Assembly: GCA_900119285.1 (NCBI GenBank)
Contig: FPIT01000006.1
Span: 179,433 to 243,432 of the forward strand
Direction of reading: 5' to 3'
Source: Prevotellaceae bacterium HUN156
GTDB lineage: Bacteria; Bacteroidota; Bacteroidia; Bacteroidales; Bacteroidaceae
Length of the DNA stretch: 64,000 bases
Shown: piece by piece, positions 52,895 to 62,548 of the stretch
Layout: each line of letters opens with the position of its first letter
Numbering within the stretch: position 1 is the stretch's first letter
Program-made: the position numbers and the translations under genes
Notes under the pieces: generated by a model
Databases searched by the model: none
What the model was told of the DNA's origin: nothing
The model's input: the letters and a program-made list of their open reading frames with translations, nothing else

Positions 52895-53091
52895 TTTGTG
52901 CCTATATTTCTTTTAGTTATTGCTCTCAAATTTAGGTTGATACCATCTTTTGATGCACTCACTTTCTCAGGAATTCAATGAAATAGATTGTCCTCTTCTT
53001 TGTTGTAAAGTTTTCCTTTTTGGATAACTTTTGAAAATTTCAATCGCTAAAAGTTTCCCGTTTTAGAAAACTCTTAGCGACTGCAAAGATA
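52895..53091 (-). promoter_or_regulatory. nrdD promoter and structured leader
   Basis: A TATCTTTG -7 box at 53091-53084 (minus strand) is followed at the expected transcript start by a 13-bp stem (53080-53068 with 53056-53044; TCGCTAAGAGTTT/AAACTTTTAGCGA). About 150 A/T-rich bases then run to the nrdD ATG. A 5'-terminal stem may protect the mRNA or control it. Confidence 0.55.
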
Positions 53092-53175
53092 CAAAATATA
53101 ACCAAAAACTTGGCATATTTTGCAGAGAAATAATTGCAAAAAATAGTTAATGTAAGAATACCTTACAAAGCTATC

Positions 53176-53871
53176 TTAGTTCTTCAGTGAGTAAGTTACT
53201 GTAGTGACTACGCGTACCTTTTTAATATATGGTGTGTTATCGTCACGGTTCTCGATAGAGAACTGCCCCTGGTCGGCAGTAACAATCTTTCCGAGGTCGC
53301 ACTCGCTGGCCTCAGCAAACTGTACTGCGGTCTTCTGAGCGTTCTTGATAGCCTCAGCCATCATCTCGGGTTTCATCTGCTGGAATGACGCATATTCGTA
53401 CTGCGGATAATTCTCGCCCAGTGCTACACCCTGCTTCAGGAGCTCAGCTTGACTGGAGATGGCCTTATTGACTTCTGCCACCTTATTAGTAGCCACCGTG
53501 ACAGTGGTATTGACGATATAGCGAAATGCCCTATGATTATCACTCCACTCACGAGCCTCCAAGTCGGAGATAGAGGGAGGATTGACTGTAATCTCCTTTT
53601 CTGGCAGTCCATACTTCAACAGAAACTGCTTAATCTTTCGAGTCTGTTGATTGATATCTTCATAGAGCATAGGCAGGTCATTACCTGTCACCTTGGTACC
53701 AATACTCCACGTCACCTTGTCGGCAGGCACCTCACGTTCAGCCAGACCTTTTACCGTTACGTGGCGATCTTTGTTGGCAAAGTCATCAATACCAGCCTTG
53801 ACAAACCAGCCCAAGCAAAGAATGCCTAAAGCAATCAGGGCTGCAGCAATAATGCGATTGTTTTCTTTCAT
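53176..53871 (-). CDS. SIMPL domain protein
   Basis: The 231-residue protein has an N-terminal membrane anchor or signal ([16 protein letters not shown]) and the SIMPL (DUF541) fold, including [20 protein letters not shown] and [15 protein letters not shown] at the end. It faces the periplasm; function unknown. It follows rnr by about 40 bases of GGGTTAATA repeats. Confidence 0.85.
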   Translation of the reverse strand: MKENNRIIAAALIALGILCLGWFVKAGIDDFANKDRHVTVKGLAEREVPADKVTWSIGTKVTGNDLPMLYEDINQQTRKIKQFLLKYGLPEKEITVNPPSISDLEAREWSDNHRAFRYIVNTTVTVATNKVAEVNKAISSQAELLKQGVALGENYPQYEYASFQQMKPEMMAEAIKNAQKTAVQFAEASECDLGKIVTADQGQFSIENRDDNTPYIKKVRVVTTVTYSLKN

Positions 53872-53892
53872 AATAAAAATAGGTTTTATGGG

Positions 53893-53925
53893 TAATAATA
53901 GGGTTAATAGGGTTAATAGGATTCG
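53893..53925. repeat. GGGTTAATA repeat at the end of rnr
   Basis: Three 9-base units overlap the last codons and stop of rnr (TCCTATTAA). Confidence 0.85.
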
Positions 53926-56135
53926 TGGGAATCAGCAAGGGCAAAGTCGAGCTGACGCTTCTCAAGATTAGCACGAGCCACCTTGATGCGGATTGGATCG
54001 CCCAACTGATACTTATGGTGATGGCGGCGACCTACCAGGCAGTAGTTACGCTCATCAAAATCGTAATAGTCGTCATCGAGGTCGCGCATGGGCACCATAC
54101 CCTCACAATGATTCTCGTCAATCTCGCAATAAATGCCATACGATTGGATACCACTGATATGAGCATCGTACTCATTACCTATCTTATCCTCCATAAACTC
54201 AACCATCTTATACTTAATGCTATCGCGTTCTGCCTGTTGAGCCACTTGCTCCATATCAGAACAGTGCTCGCAGAGTTCTTCAAACTTATCCTGATTGGCA
54301 GAACGACCAGCATCCTGATATCTGGTGAGCAGGCGGTGTACCATCGTGTCGGGATAGCGGCGAATAGGCGACGTAAAGTGGGTATAGTATTCGAATGCCA
54401 GACCATAGTGTCCGATGTTATGCGTAGAATACTTTGCCTTCATCATGGCACGCAGTGCCACAGTCTCGATGAGCTTCTGCTCTTTCTTTCCCTGACAGCC
54501 ATCCATCAGTGCATTCAGTGACTTAGAGATGGCACCTTTCGTACCTGCCGTCTTCATCTTATAGCCAAACTTAACTACGAATTCGCGCAGCGCCTCCAAC
54601 TTAGTGGGGTCTGGCTGGTCGTGGACACGATAGACAAAGGTCTTCGCCTTGCTAGGATTACCATCCTTACCAGCCTTCTTGGCCTTACCAACATTTTCGG
54701 CAACGTATTTATTTGCCAGCAGCATAAACTCCTCAATGAGCTGGGTGGCATCATTAGACTTTTTGAAGTAAGCACGTGTGGGTTTACCTTTCTCGTCAAT
54801 ATCGAAGTGCAGTTCTTCGCGATCAAACTTAACAGAACCACCCTTGAAGCGACGCTCACGCAACTTCTTGGCAAGGCGGTCGAGGGTAACGAGGCAGTCT
54901 TTTTCGCCAGAGAGACTAGAGAGCCCAGATGGACTAGCCTGACTATAATTGTTAGGCTGACTAGCATAATTCTCTGTCAATATCTCCTGCACTTCCTCGT
55001 ACGCGTACCTTCTATTACTCTTTATCACGGTATGCGCAATCTGATAGCTCTTCACGTTGGCATCTTCGTCTAAAACAAAGATAACACTGTAGGTCAGTTT
55101 TTCCTCGTCGGGGCGTAGTGAACAGATGAAGTTACACAAGCGCTCAGGCAACATAGGAATGGTGCGATCTACGAGATATACACTTGTGGCACGCTTTACA
55201 GCCTCCTTGTCTATAATGCTACCTTCCTTGACATAGTGACTGACATCGGCAATATGCACACCCACCTCATAATACTTATCTTTCTTTCTAATACTTAACG
55301 CATCATCAAAGTCTTTTGCATCCTTCGGGTCGATAGTGCAGGTCCAGACGTCGCGCATATCAATACGGCGTTTTATCTCATCGGGGGTGATACCCGGTTC
55401 TATCTTCTCGGCAGCATCCTCAACATTCTTCGGATACTTATAAGGCAGACCGTACTGCGCCAAGATGGCATGCATCTCTACATTGTTGTCACCTTCCTTA
55501 CCCAAAACATCGATCACCTCACCGACAATATTCTTTGAGTCTTTAGAGGGCCACTGTGTAATCTTTACTACAGCCTTATCGCCTGACTTACCACCCTTCA
55601 ACTTCTTTTTGGGAATCAAGATGTCGTGAACAAAGATATTACCTTCGGTAATGAGGAAGGCAAAGTCTTTCTCTACCTTCAGCTTACCTACTGCCTGATC
55701 CATCTTGTGCGACAGAATCTCTACCACCATCGCCTCCTTGATATGTTTCTCGCGGCGAGCCATCATAGCAACCTTCACACGGTCGCCATTCAGGGCAAAC
55801 ATTGAGTTACGCTCAGAGACAAAGATAGGTTTGCCACCATCGTCTGGCTGGAAGGAGTTCTTGCCGTTAGCCTTACGGATAAAGGTACCCTCCTGCACCT
55901 GTGTCTTCAGGTTCAGTCGGTAAGAGTTGTCACTAACCTTAGACAGATAGTCATCCCATGCCATCTCCTCCATCAAATCGATAGCCAACATTTTGGTTGG
56001 ATGGGTGTCCAACTTCAGGGCCTTAAAGATCTGCTTAAAAGAGAATGTCGTATCGGGATTCTGCTGAAACAGAGTCTGTAACATTTCTGCAATCTGCTTC
56101 TTATTCAGTCGCTTTCCACCTTTTTTCTTACTCAT
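53913..56135 (-). CDS. rnr: Ribonuclease R
   Basis: The 740-residue 3'-5' exoribonuclease has cold-shock domains at the start, the RNB catalytic region ([16 protein letters not shown] with metal-binding aspartates; [13 protein letters not shown]) and an S1 domain at the end ([20 protein letters not shown]). Between ILTENY and [11 protein letters not shown] it carries a Ser/Asn/Gln-rich insert ([16 protein letters not shown]) encoded by CTAG-containing repeats (54914-54966). A TATCTTTG box lies at 56170-56163. Confidence 0.94.
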   Translation of the reverse strand: MSKKKGGKRLNKKQIAEMLQTLFQQNPDTTFSFKQIFKALKLDTHPTKMLAIDLMEEMAWDDYLSKVSDNSYRLNLKTQVQEGTFIRKANGKNSFQPDDGGKPIFVSERNSMFALNGDRVKVAMMARREKHIKEAMVVEILSHKMDQAVGKLKVEKDFAFLITEGNIFVHDILIPKKKLKGGKSGDKAVVKITQWPSKDSKNIVGEVIDVLGKEGDNNVEMHAILAQYGLPYKYPKNVEDAAEKIEPGITPDEIKRRIDMRDVWTCTIDPKDAKDFDDALSIRKKDKYYEVGVHIADVSHYVKEGSIIDKEAVKRATSVYLVDRTIPMLPERLCNFICSLRPDEEKLTYSVIFVLDEDANVKSYQIAHTVIKSNRRYAYEEVQEILTENYASQPNNYSQASPSGLSSLSGEKDCLVTLDRLAKKLRERRFKGGSVKFDREELHFDIDEKGKPTRAYFKKSNDATQLIEEFMLLANKYVAENVGKAKKAGKDGNPSKAKTFVYRVHDQPDPTKLEALREFVVKFGYKMKTAGTKGAISKSLNALMDGCQGKKEQKLIETVALRAMMKAKYSTHNIGHYGLAFEYYTHFTSPIRRYPDTMVHRLLTRYQDAGRSANQDKFEELCEHCSDMEQVAQQAERDSIKYKMVEFMEDKIGNEYDAHISGIQSYGIYCEIDENHCEGMVPMRDLDDDYYDFDERNYCLVGRRHHHKYQLGDPIRIKVARANLEKRQLDFALADSHESY
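54905..54970. repeat. CTAG-containing repeat in rnr
   Basis: GACTAG occurs three times in about 55 bases together with GCCTGACTATAATTGTTAGGC, which is itself palindromic. Related tracts lie in the SPOR gene (25027-25081) and porW (33933-33987). Confidence 0.75.
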
Positions 56136-56191
56136 AATAGGCTATTTTTAGATTTCTACAGGCAAAGATACGAATTATTCTGGAAATGTAG

Positions 56192-56221
56192 TTGCCAATC
56201 TCAACTTTTTTTGTACCTTTG
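56192..56221 (+). promoter_or_regulatory. Promoter of the DUF3857 gene
   Basis: TTG (56192-56194), 19 bases, TACCTTTG (56214-56221), 39 bases before the ATG. It faces the rnr promoter on the other strand. Confidence 0.65.
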
Positions 56222-56260
56222 TTCCCAATTTCTAATCCAATTATAATTAAAGCCATAACA

Positions 56261-57769
56261 ATGAAACTTTCCGTATCAACACTGATCTTCATGTTGGCAT
56301 GCGCGTGGCTTACTGCTACAGCACAGGATAACATCAACACAAAATTTGGAAAACCAACCAAAGAAGAGATGCAGATGACGACTTACGCAGCAGAGCCTGA
56401 CGCTAACGCTGTGATACTCTGTCGTCTTACCGAAGTAAACTACACCATTCAGACAGACGGCTACCTCGTGGACTATCACGAGAAGTTCCGCATCAAGGTT
56501 CTCAAGCCAGAAGGAGCTAAATATGCCAACGTCACCATCCCCTACTATATCATTCCACAGGGGGAGGCAAGCAGATATAACTCTCAAGTGGCTCTACGTC
56601 CACAGCACATCGCCATCAGCGGTGCCGTATCAGCTGCTATGGATGAGACCACAGGCATCATCTCGGAGAGCATCGTCACCAACTACATCCACGAAAGTAT
56701 AGAGGACATCAAAGCCACCGCATTTAACATGAAGGGAGGCAAGACGACGAAGACCAAGTTGCAATCAACAGATATCGTGGACGAACAGGTGGACGGCGAG
56801 AACTGGCAGGTGAGATTTACCGTACCGGATGTCCGCGAGGGAACAGTCATTGAGTATGAATATACTCGTCATAGCGAACTGTTCTATCGTCTTCACGACT
56901 GGCAGGCACAATGCGAGATTCCCGTTGCCTACGCACGACTCGACATGACTATTCCGCGTCATCTCATCTTCAATGTTGAGCAGCACGGCAGTCAGACTCT
57001 TGCAAGCAAGCGAGATAATGTCACTATGAAATACAAGTTAGAAAGCGATCCCCTCGCATTACCCTCTTCGGTGATGGCCTATCACTATACCTTCACAGGG
57101 CAGAACCTCAAGGGTGTAGCCAACGAGTCCAATATCTGCATGGCAGACTACTGCACGGGCATTACTGCCGAACTCAGCAGTTTCAGTCTGCGCAGTACAG
57201 CACCGACAAACTATGCCAACACATGGGAGCATATAGACGAGCTGCTGATGGAAGACGATGACTTGGGCGGAAGAATGAAAGAACAGAGTCCACTACACGG
57301 ACAGTTGGAGGCAGAAGGCATCCAGAATATTGCCAACGAGCAGGAACGCGCAGCTGCCGTATGCCGCTTGGTACTGAATCGTGTGAAATGGAACGGTAAA
57401 TATGCCCTGTGGGCAAGAGATACTCACGAGACACTCCAGAAGGGAGAAGGCAACAATGCCGATGTGAACATGCTACTGCTACAGACCTTGCGCGATGCTG
57501 GTCTAAAGGTTAGCCCTGTTGTACTGCGCCAGCGTGACTTGGGAGCGCTGCCCATGAACTTCCCCACCATCAGCAAGTTGACAACCTACATCGTATCCAT
57601 CAAAACGAGAAATGCGGGCACGATCTATATCGACGCATCATCGCCAGAAGGAAAGCTCAACACACTGCCCGAGCAGTTGCAGGTAGAGCGTGCACATATC
57701 ATAGGTAGTCCCTCAACAACGCCGTGGGTGAACCTACAGAAAGCAGTACACTCGAAGGGCAGCCATTAG
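56261..57769 (+). CDS. DUF3857 / transglutaminase-like secreted protein, possibly truncated
   Basis: From the ATG at 56261 the 502-residue protein has a signal peptide (TLIFMLACAWLTATAQ), a DUF3857 domain (YLVDYHEKFRIKVL, VPDVREGTVIEYEYTRHS) and a transglutaminase-like part in which the first motif reads KGEGNNADVNMLLLQTLRDAG. The usual catalytic Cys position appears to be Asn/Ala, so it is probably inactive. It stops soon after YIDASSPEG, whereas I expect relatives to continue for about 100 more residues. Function unknown. Confidence 0.75.
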   Translation: MKLSVSTLIFMLACAWLTATAQDNINTKFGKPTKEEMQMTTYAAEPDANAVILCRLTEVNYTIQTDGYLVDYHEKFRIKVLKPEGAKYANVTIPYYIIPQGEASRYNSQVALRPQHIAISGAVSAAMDETTGIISESIVTNYIHESIEDIKATAFNMKGGKTTKTKLQSTDIVDEQVDGENWQVRFTVPDVREGTVIEYEYTRHSELFYRLHDWQAQCEIPVAYARLDMTIPRHLIFNVEQHGSQTLASKRDNVTMKYKLESDPLALPSSVMAYHYTFTGQNLKGVANESNICMADYCTGITAELSSFSLRSTAPTNYANTWEHIDELLMEDDDLGGRMKEQSPLHGQLEAEGIQNIANEQERAAAVCRLVLNRVKWNGKYALWARDTHETLQKGEGNNADVNMLLLQTLRDAGLKVSPVVLRQRDLGALPMNFPTISKLTTYIVSIKTRNAGTIYIDASSPEGKLNTLPEQLQVERAHIIGSPSTTPWVNLQKAVHSKGSH

Positions 57770-57797
57770 TATTGAAGAAAGAGCAATATTATAATAT

Positions 57798-58796
57798 ATG
57801 AAGATACTCATCACAGGAGCCAGTGGTTTCATAGGTTCCTTCATAGTGGAAGAAGCACTGCGCCAAGGATTTGAAACGTGGGCAGTAGTACGCAAGAGCA
57901 GCTCACGCTCGTTCTTGCAAGATGAGCGCATCCACTTTATCGAACTCAACCTCTCATCGGAAGAACAACTGAAAGAGCAGTTGAAAGACCACCAGTTTGA
58001 CTATGTGGTACATGCCGCTGGTGTTACCAAGTGCCTGCATAAAGAAGACTTCTTCCGCATCAATACAGAGGGCACCAAGAATCTGGTGCGTACATTGATT
58101 GCACTGCAGATGCCCCTGAAGCGCTTTGTCTATATCAGCAGCCTCAGCATCATGGGCGCTATCCGCGAAGAGCAGCCCTATCAGGAGATTCGCGAGAGTG
58201 ACAAGGCGCAACCCAACACCGCTTATGGCAAGAGCAAGATAGAAGCAGAAGAGTGGCTGGAGTCTCTCACCTCTCCCTTCCCTTACGTCATCCTTCGCCC
58301 CACAGGTGTCTATGGTCCACGTGAACGCGACTACTTCATGATGGCAAAAAGCATTCAGGCACATACCGACTTCGCCGTTGGCTTTAAACAGCAAGACATC
58401 ACCTTCGTCTATGTGACCGATGTGGTACAGGCAGTATTCCTTGCTATGGAGAAGGGACAGACGGGCCGCAAGTATTTCTTGAGTGATGGCGAAGTATATC
58501 AGTCGAGCACGTTTAGCGACCTGATACGCAAGGAGCTGGGTAATCCCTGGTGGATTCGCATCACCGCACCAATCTGGCTGTTGCGCGTCATTACTTTCTG
58601 CGGAGAGTATATCGGACACCTAACTGGTAAGGTTACAGCCCTCAACAATGATAAATACCACATTATGAAGCAGCGCAACTGGCGCTGCGACATAGAACCA
58701 GCACGTCGCGAACTAGGTTATGAACCCATGGTCAAACTGGAAGAAGGTGTACGCCGCAGCATCCAATGGTATAAAGAGAACGGATGGCTAAAATAG
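57798..58796 (+). CDS. NAD-dependent epimerase/dehydratase family protein
   Basis: The 332-residue extended short-chain dehydrogenase has GASGFIGSF (NAD-binding glycines), SSLSIMG and YGKSKIEAE (catalytic Tyr-x3-Lys), then RPTGVYGPRERD. The substrate is probably a nucleotide sugar or a steroid-like lipid. It is followed after 27 bases by the PAP2 gene. Confidence 0.88.
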   Translation: MKILITGASGFIGSFIVEEALRQGFETWAVVRKSSSRSFLQDERIHFIELNLSSEEQLKEQLKDHQFDYVVHAAGVTKCLHKEDFFRINTEGTKNLVRTLIALQMPLKRFVYISSLSIMGAIREEQPYQEIRESDKAQPNTAYGKSKIEAEEWLESLTSPFPYVILRPTGVYGPRERDYFMMAKSIQAHTDFAVGFKQQDITFVYVTDVVQAVFLAMEKGQTGRKYFLSDGEVYQSSTFSDLIRKELGNPWWIRITAPIWLLRVITFCGEYIGHLTGKVTALNNDKYHIMKQRNWRCDIEPARRELGYEPMVKLEEGVRRSIQWYKENGWLK

Positions 58797-58823
58797 AATA
58801 ACAAATAAAAAAGGATATAAGAT

Positions 58824-59804
58824 TTGGATCTCAAGCAACTGATAAAGACCGAGGAAAAGCCCCACAAGGGACTATTGGCAGCAGAATGGGTGGTAATAGC
58901 CTATCTGATATTCACACTGGTAATGATGGCATGGCTATGGGAACATCTGGACAATCCTGTCTCTATGCTGTGGGGACGATGTCGCTATCTGGTAGTCACC
59001 ATAGCAATGTGGCTCATCTATCGCTGGAAGCCCTGTAGACTACTGTTCTTTGCCCGTGTCTTAGTACAAATGGCATTTCTCAGCTGGTGGTATCCTGACA
59101 CCTACGAGCTCAACAAGGCACTGCCTAATCTCGACCATGTGTTTGCCTCACTGGAACAGAGCATCTTCGGTTGTCAGCCATCATTGCTCTTTTCACAGAA
59201 GGTGCCCTATGGCTGGTTCTCTGAGTTGATGTGCTTGGGCTATGTCAGTTACTTCCCCCTCATGCTGGTCACCTACCTATATTATTTCTTCCAGCGCTAT
59301 CACGAGTTCAAGTTGGCAGCCTTCGTTATCATGACGTCCTTCTTTGTCTACTATGTAATCTTCGATCTTTTGCCCGTAACAGGTCCACAGTTCTACTACT
59401 TGGCAGTAGGTCCTGAGCGCATTGCCGAAGGAATCTTCCCAAACTTAGGCGACTGGTTCTTGACACATAGCGAGCGCATGGCGGCACCAGGCTGGAGCGA
59501 TGGTTTCTGGTACCACCTCCTCGACCTGACACACGATGCCGGTGAACGTCCTACAGCCGCCTTTCCCAGCAGTCATGTCGGCGTAACCACCGTCTTGATG
59601 ATGATGGCTCTACGCACACGCAGTTGTAAACTTACGCTGTCTATGTTACCTTTCTATGTATTAATGTGTTTCTCTACAGTATATATTTATGCGCACTATC
59701 TGATTGATGCTATTGCAGGATTTATCACGGGCCTCCTACTCTACTATGCTCTCTGCATCATTTATGCTAAGTGCCTACAAGACAAAAAAATGGGACTCCG
59801 CTGA
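58824..59804 (+). CDS. PAP2-family membrane protein (inositol phosphotransferase-like), TTG start
   Basis: The 326-residue multi-pass protein has the PAP2 motifs AAFPSSHVGVT and YAHYLIDAIAGF (the two histidines of the active site). The layout resembles the Aur1/IPC-synthase-like PAP2_3 group more than simple lipid phosphatases. The start is TTG at 58824 behind AAGGATATAAGAT; no ATG fits the N-terminal part. With the epimerase it may act in envelope lipid or glycolipid synthesis. Confidence 0.78.
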   Translation: MDLKQLIKTEEKPHKGLLAAEWVVIAYLIFTLVMMAWLWEHLDNPVSMLWGRCRYLVVTIAMWLIYRWKPCRLLFFARVLVQMAFLSWWYPDTYELNKALPNLDHVFASLEQSIFGCQPSLLFSQKVPYGWFSELMCLGYVSYFPLMLVTYLYYFFQRYHEFKLAAFVIMTSFFVYYVIFDLLPVTGPQFYYLAVGPERIAEGIFPNLGDWFLTHSERMAAPGWSDGFWYHLLDLTHDAGERPTAAFPSSHVGVTTVLMMMALRTRSCKLTLSMLPFYVLMCFSTVYIYAHYLIDAIAGFITGLLLYYALCIIYAKCLQDKKMGLR

Positions 59805-59963
59805 GCCCCTAACCTTTGTTAACCTTAAATCTAATACTATGAAAAACACATTGCAAAGATACAATATATTTTGAGACTTGCAAGAAAACACACATACAAA
59901 ATAGTGTTGGTGTAACACTTTCTTGATATAAATCAAGCGAAAAACAAAATATCTCGATTAAAA
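59805..59963. other. Intergenic region upstream of the greA leader
   Basis: No gene seen. A minus-strand TATCTTTGC box occurs near 59850-59860 without a downstream gene. Confidence 0.4.
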
Positions 59964-59995
59964 TTTGGTCGGATGAGAATTATTTCCTAACTTTG
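59964..59995 (+). promoter_or_regulatory. Promoter of the greA leader
   Basis: TTTG (59964-59967), 20 bases, TAACTTTG (59988-59995). Confidence 0.85.
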
Positions 59996-60001
59996 CAAAC
60001 G

Positions 60002-60097
60002 ATATAAAAACAAGTCTTAAGAGTAAGAATTCTTAGATCTGAGGGTCTAGAGTGTGGTGAGCATTCCGACGAGACGAGTCGGAATTCTTTCTTTTTT
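60002..60097 (+). ncRNA. Short terminated leader RNA upstream of greA
   Basis: The transcript from the promoter at 59964 meets a perfect 8-bp hairpin (ATTCCGAC/GTCGGAAT, 60063-60085) followed by TCTTTCTTTTTT, 40 bases before the greA ATG. Most transcripts should end here as an RNA of about 95 bases. An inner TAAGAATTCTTA palindrome lies at 60024-60035. The arrangement recalls the E. coli greA leader that releases the small RNA GraL. Confidence 0.65.
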
Positions 60098-60138
60098 GCA
60101 TCTTAAACCAAAATTGTAAATAGTAAAAACATTAGATT

Positions 60139-60606
60139 ATGGCATACATGTCACAAGAAGGCTATGACAACCTCATAGCAGAATTACACCGCTTAGAAGC
60201 GGTAGAGCGTCCCAAGGCTTCTGCAGCTATTGCCGAGGCTCGTGAGAAAGGCGACCTGAGTGAGAACAGCGAGTATGATGCCGCCAAAGAAGCGCAGGCA
60301 CATCTTGAGGATAAGATTAACAAGCTGAAGGCTACAATTGCTGAGGCAAAGGTGGTTGACACCTCACGTCTGAGCACCGACTCTGTGCAGATTCTTACCA
60401 AAGTTGAGATGACTAATCTCACCACTAACACTAAGATGAGCTACACCATCGTTAGCGAGAACGAGGCTGACCTTCGCGCTGGTAAGATTTCTATCCAGAC
60501 TCCCATTGCACAGGGACTGCTGGGCAAGAAGGTTGGAGACGAGGTAGAAATCACTATTCCTCGTGGCACCATCAAGCTGCGTATTGAAAACATCTCAATT
60601 GCGTAA
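60139..60606 (+). CDS. greA: Transcription elongation factor GreA
   Basis: The 155-residue protein has the N-terminal coiled-coil finger (EREKGDLSENSEYDAAKEAQ with the acidic tip) and the C-terminal domain (PIAQGLLGKKVGDEVEI). It frees backtracked RNA polymerase. Its expression probably depends on readthrough of the terminator at 60063-60097. Confidence 0.95.
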   Translation: MAYMSQEGYDNLIAELHRLEAVERPKASAAIAEAREKGDLSENSEYDAAKEAQAHLEDKINKLKATIAEAKVVDTSRLSTDSVQILTKVEMTNLTTNTKMSYTIVSENEADLRAGKISIQTPIAQGLLGKKVGDEVEITIPRGTIKLRIENISIA

Positions 60607-60651
60607 TTTGCGCTACTACGTTATATCGTCATCACGTTATTCCGAAAGACT

Positions 60652-61041
60652 ATGGACATTTTCAGTAAGATTGCTGCAGGTGAGATTCCCAGCTATAAGG
60701 TAGCAGAGAGCGACGAGTTCTACGCCTTCCTTGATATCAACCCATTGGTGAAGGGACATACATTGGTGATTCCTCGCAGAGAGGTTGACTACTTCTTCGA
60801 TATGGATGATGACGAGCTTGCTCGCTATCAGCAGTTTGCTAAGCGTGTGGCTATTGCCATCAAGAAAGCCTTCCCCTGCAGAAAGGTAGCGCAGGTTGTA
60901 CTGGGCTTGGAAGTGGCTCATGCGCATATCCACCTGATTCCTATGAAGACTGAAGCCGATGCCGATTTCCGCAAAGAGAAGCTGAAACTTAGCGAAGAGG
61001 AGTTCAAGGAGATTGCGGCAAAGATTCAGAAAGAATTCTAA
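60652..61041 (+). CDS. HIT family protein
   Basis: The 129-residue protein begins DIFSKIAAGEIPSYKV and has the histidine triad HAHIHLIP, the nucleotide-hydrolase active site. A clear terminator follows. Confidence 0.93.
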   Translation: MDIFSKIAAGEIPSYKVAESDEFYAFLDINPLVKGHTLVIPRREVDYFFDMDDDELARYQQFAKRVAIAIKKAFPCRKVAQVVLGLEVAHAHIHLIPMKTEADADFRKEKLKLSEEEFKEIAAKIQKEF

Positions 61042-61071
61042 GAAGCCATAGGTGAGAAACTATAGATATGA

Positions 61072-61110
61072 GATGCCGATACAATATGATTTGTATCGGC
61101 ATCTTTTTTT
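61072..61110 (+). terminator. Terminator of the greA-HIT unit
   Basis: GATGCCGATACAA and TTGTATCGGCATC pair over 13 bases without mismatch, followed by seven T. Confidence 0.95.
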
Positions 61111-61519
61111 ATTCCTTCTGTTTGGTAAATACCCAACGCAGTATCGTAAACTGAACGATAACACAAATACCCATCACAAAGATGGGGATAATCAGTTCAT
61201 CAACACCCAAGCATAAAAACAGGCTAAACAGTGTGACATGCAATCCGAAGTTAATGGCATGGCTACCAGCAAAACCTATAAAATGTTTCCACGAGGGGTG
61301 TGTACGGAAAGTATAGCAGTTGGTAAAAAAGTAGTTACCAACAAAACTTACAACATATCCTATCACATAGGCAATGGTAGCCTTCAGTACAAAAAGCAAA
61401 AGATAATAGATAGCATAATGGGCTGCCGAAGACAATAATCCGACAACGCCAAAGCGCGCAAACTGACGCACTCGCTCATCACTCCACAGTTGGTTTATTT
61501 TCATAGATAACCACTTCAT
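61109..61519 (-). CDS. GtrA family membrane protein
   Basis: The 136-residue protein has four hydrophobic helices and the GtrA pattern FARFGVVGLLSSAAHYAIYYLL and FVGNYFFTNCYTF. GtrA proteins help move lipid-linked sugars across the membrane. The start at 61519 is chosen because a TACTTTTG -7 box ends eight bases before it. It is divergent from the GT2 gene, its likely partner. Confidence 0.88.
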   Translation of the reverse strand: MKWLSMKINQLWSDERVRQFARFGVVGLLSSAAHYAIYYLLLFVLKATIAYVIGYVVSFVGNYFFTNCYTFRTHPSWKHFIGFAGSHAINFGLHVTLFSLFLCLGVDELIIPIFVMGICVIVQFTILRWVFTKQKE

Positions 61520-61614
61520 TTCGATGCAAAAGTACAAAAAAGACATCAAATAAGCCCGTATATTGAAAGTTTTTTGTATTTTTGCACACAAATCAACTTA
61601 ATAGTCTGGGAAAA

Positions 61615-62544
61615 ATGAAACTATCGATAGTCTCTCCCGTATATAGAGGGGAGAAAATGCTAGAAGAACTAGTTAGGCGTATTCATGCTGCTATCAGCCC
61701 GATAACGGATGATTACGAAATTGTGCTTGTGAATGACTGTTCACCCGATAATTCTTGGGAGAAAATAGCCGACATTTGCACTAACGACCAAAGAGTAAAA
61801 GGCATCAATCTCAGTCGCAACTTTGGACAGCCCTATGCTATCACTGCAGGACTCACCTATGCCAAGGGTGACTACATTGCCGTGATTGACTGCGACTTGC
61901 AGAATAAACCCGAGGATCTGCCTGCTATGTATGAGAAAGCCCTTGAGGGCTATGATGTGGTAAGTGCGCGACGTGTGGTTCGCGACGACACCTTCCTCAA
62001 GCGCATGTCTTCTGCTGTATTCCATAAGGTTTACGACTTCCTAAGTGGCTTCGACACCGACAAGGCTGTGGCAGAGTTTGGCATCTACAGCAAGAAGATA
62101 GTAAAGGTGTATTGTAGCATCCCCGAATACTCACGCTCATTTGTGGAACTCATCCATACGCTGGGATTCAAGAAGACCACCGTTGACGTATCTCACGATC
62201 ACCGTCTAGAGGGAGAGAGCTCTTATAACTTACACCGCCTATTGGTATTATCATACAACAGTATCATCTCTAACAGCAACCGTCCGCTTTACCTGTCGGT
62301 AACGCTGGGCTTCCTCATGTCACTTCTGTCATTCCTGATGGCTGTATACAACATCTTTGCCAAGTTTGCAGGACTGAACGAGGTGGCAGGTTACACCTCT
62401 ACCATTTTCTCCATATGGTTTGTAGGCGGTCTGTTGCTCTTTATGATGGGCATCCTCGGTCTTTACATTGGCAAGATATTCGACCAGGTGAAGGGACGCC
62501 CGGTATTTATTGTTAGCGAAACATTGAACATCGAAGATAAATAA
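61615..62544 (+). CDS. Family 2 glycosyltransferase (GtrB/DPM1-like)
   Basis: The 309-residue protein has KLSIVSPVYRGEKMLEELV, the DCSPDNS motif, IDCDLQNKPED (DxD-type) and two C-terminal helices. This matches polyprenyl-phosphate glycosyltransferases that act with GtrA. The ATG at 61615 follows a TATTTTTG box (61577-61584). Confidence 0.9.
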   Translation: MKLSIVSPVYRGEKMLEELVRRIHAAISPITDDYEIVLVNDCSPDNSWEKIADICTNDQRVKGINLSRNFGQPYAITAGLTYAKGDYIAVIDCDLQNKPEDLPAMYEKALEGYDVVSARRVVRDDTFLKRMSSAVFHKVYDFLSGFDTDKAVAEFGIYSKKIVKVYCSIPEYSRSFVELIHTLGFKKTTVDVSHDHRLEGESSYNLHRLLVLSYNSIISNSNRPLYLSVTLGFLMSLLSFLMAVYNIFAKFAGLNEVAGYTSTIFSIWFVGGLLLFMMGILGLYIGKIFDQVKGRPVFIVSETLNIEDK

Positions 62545-62548
62545 TATT

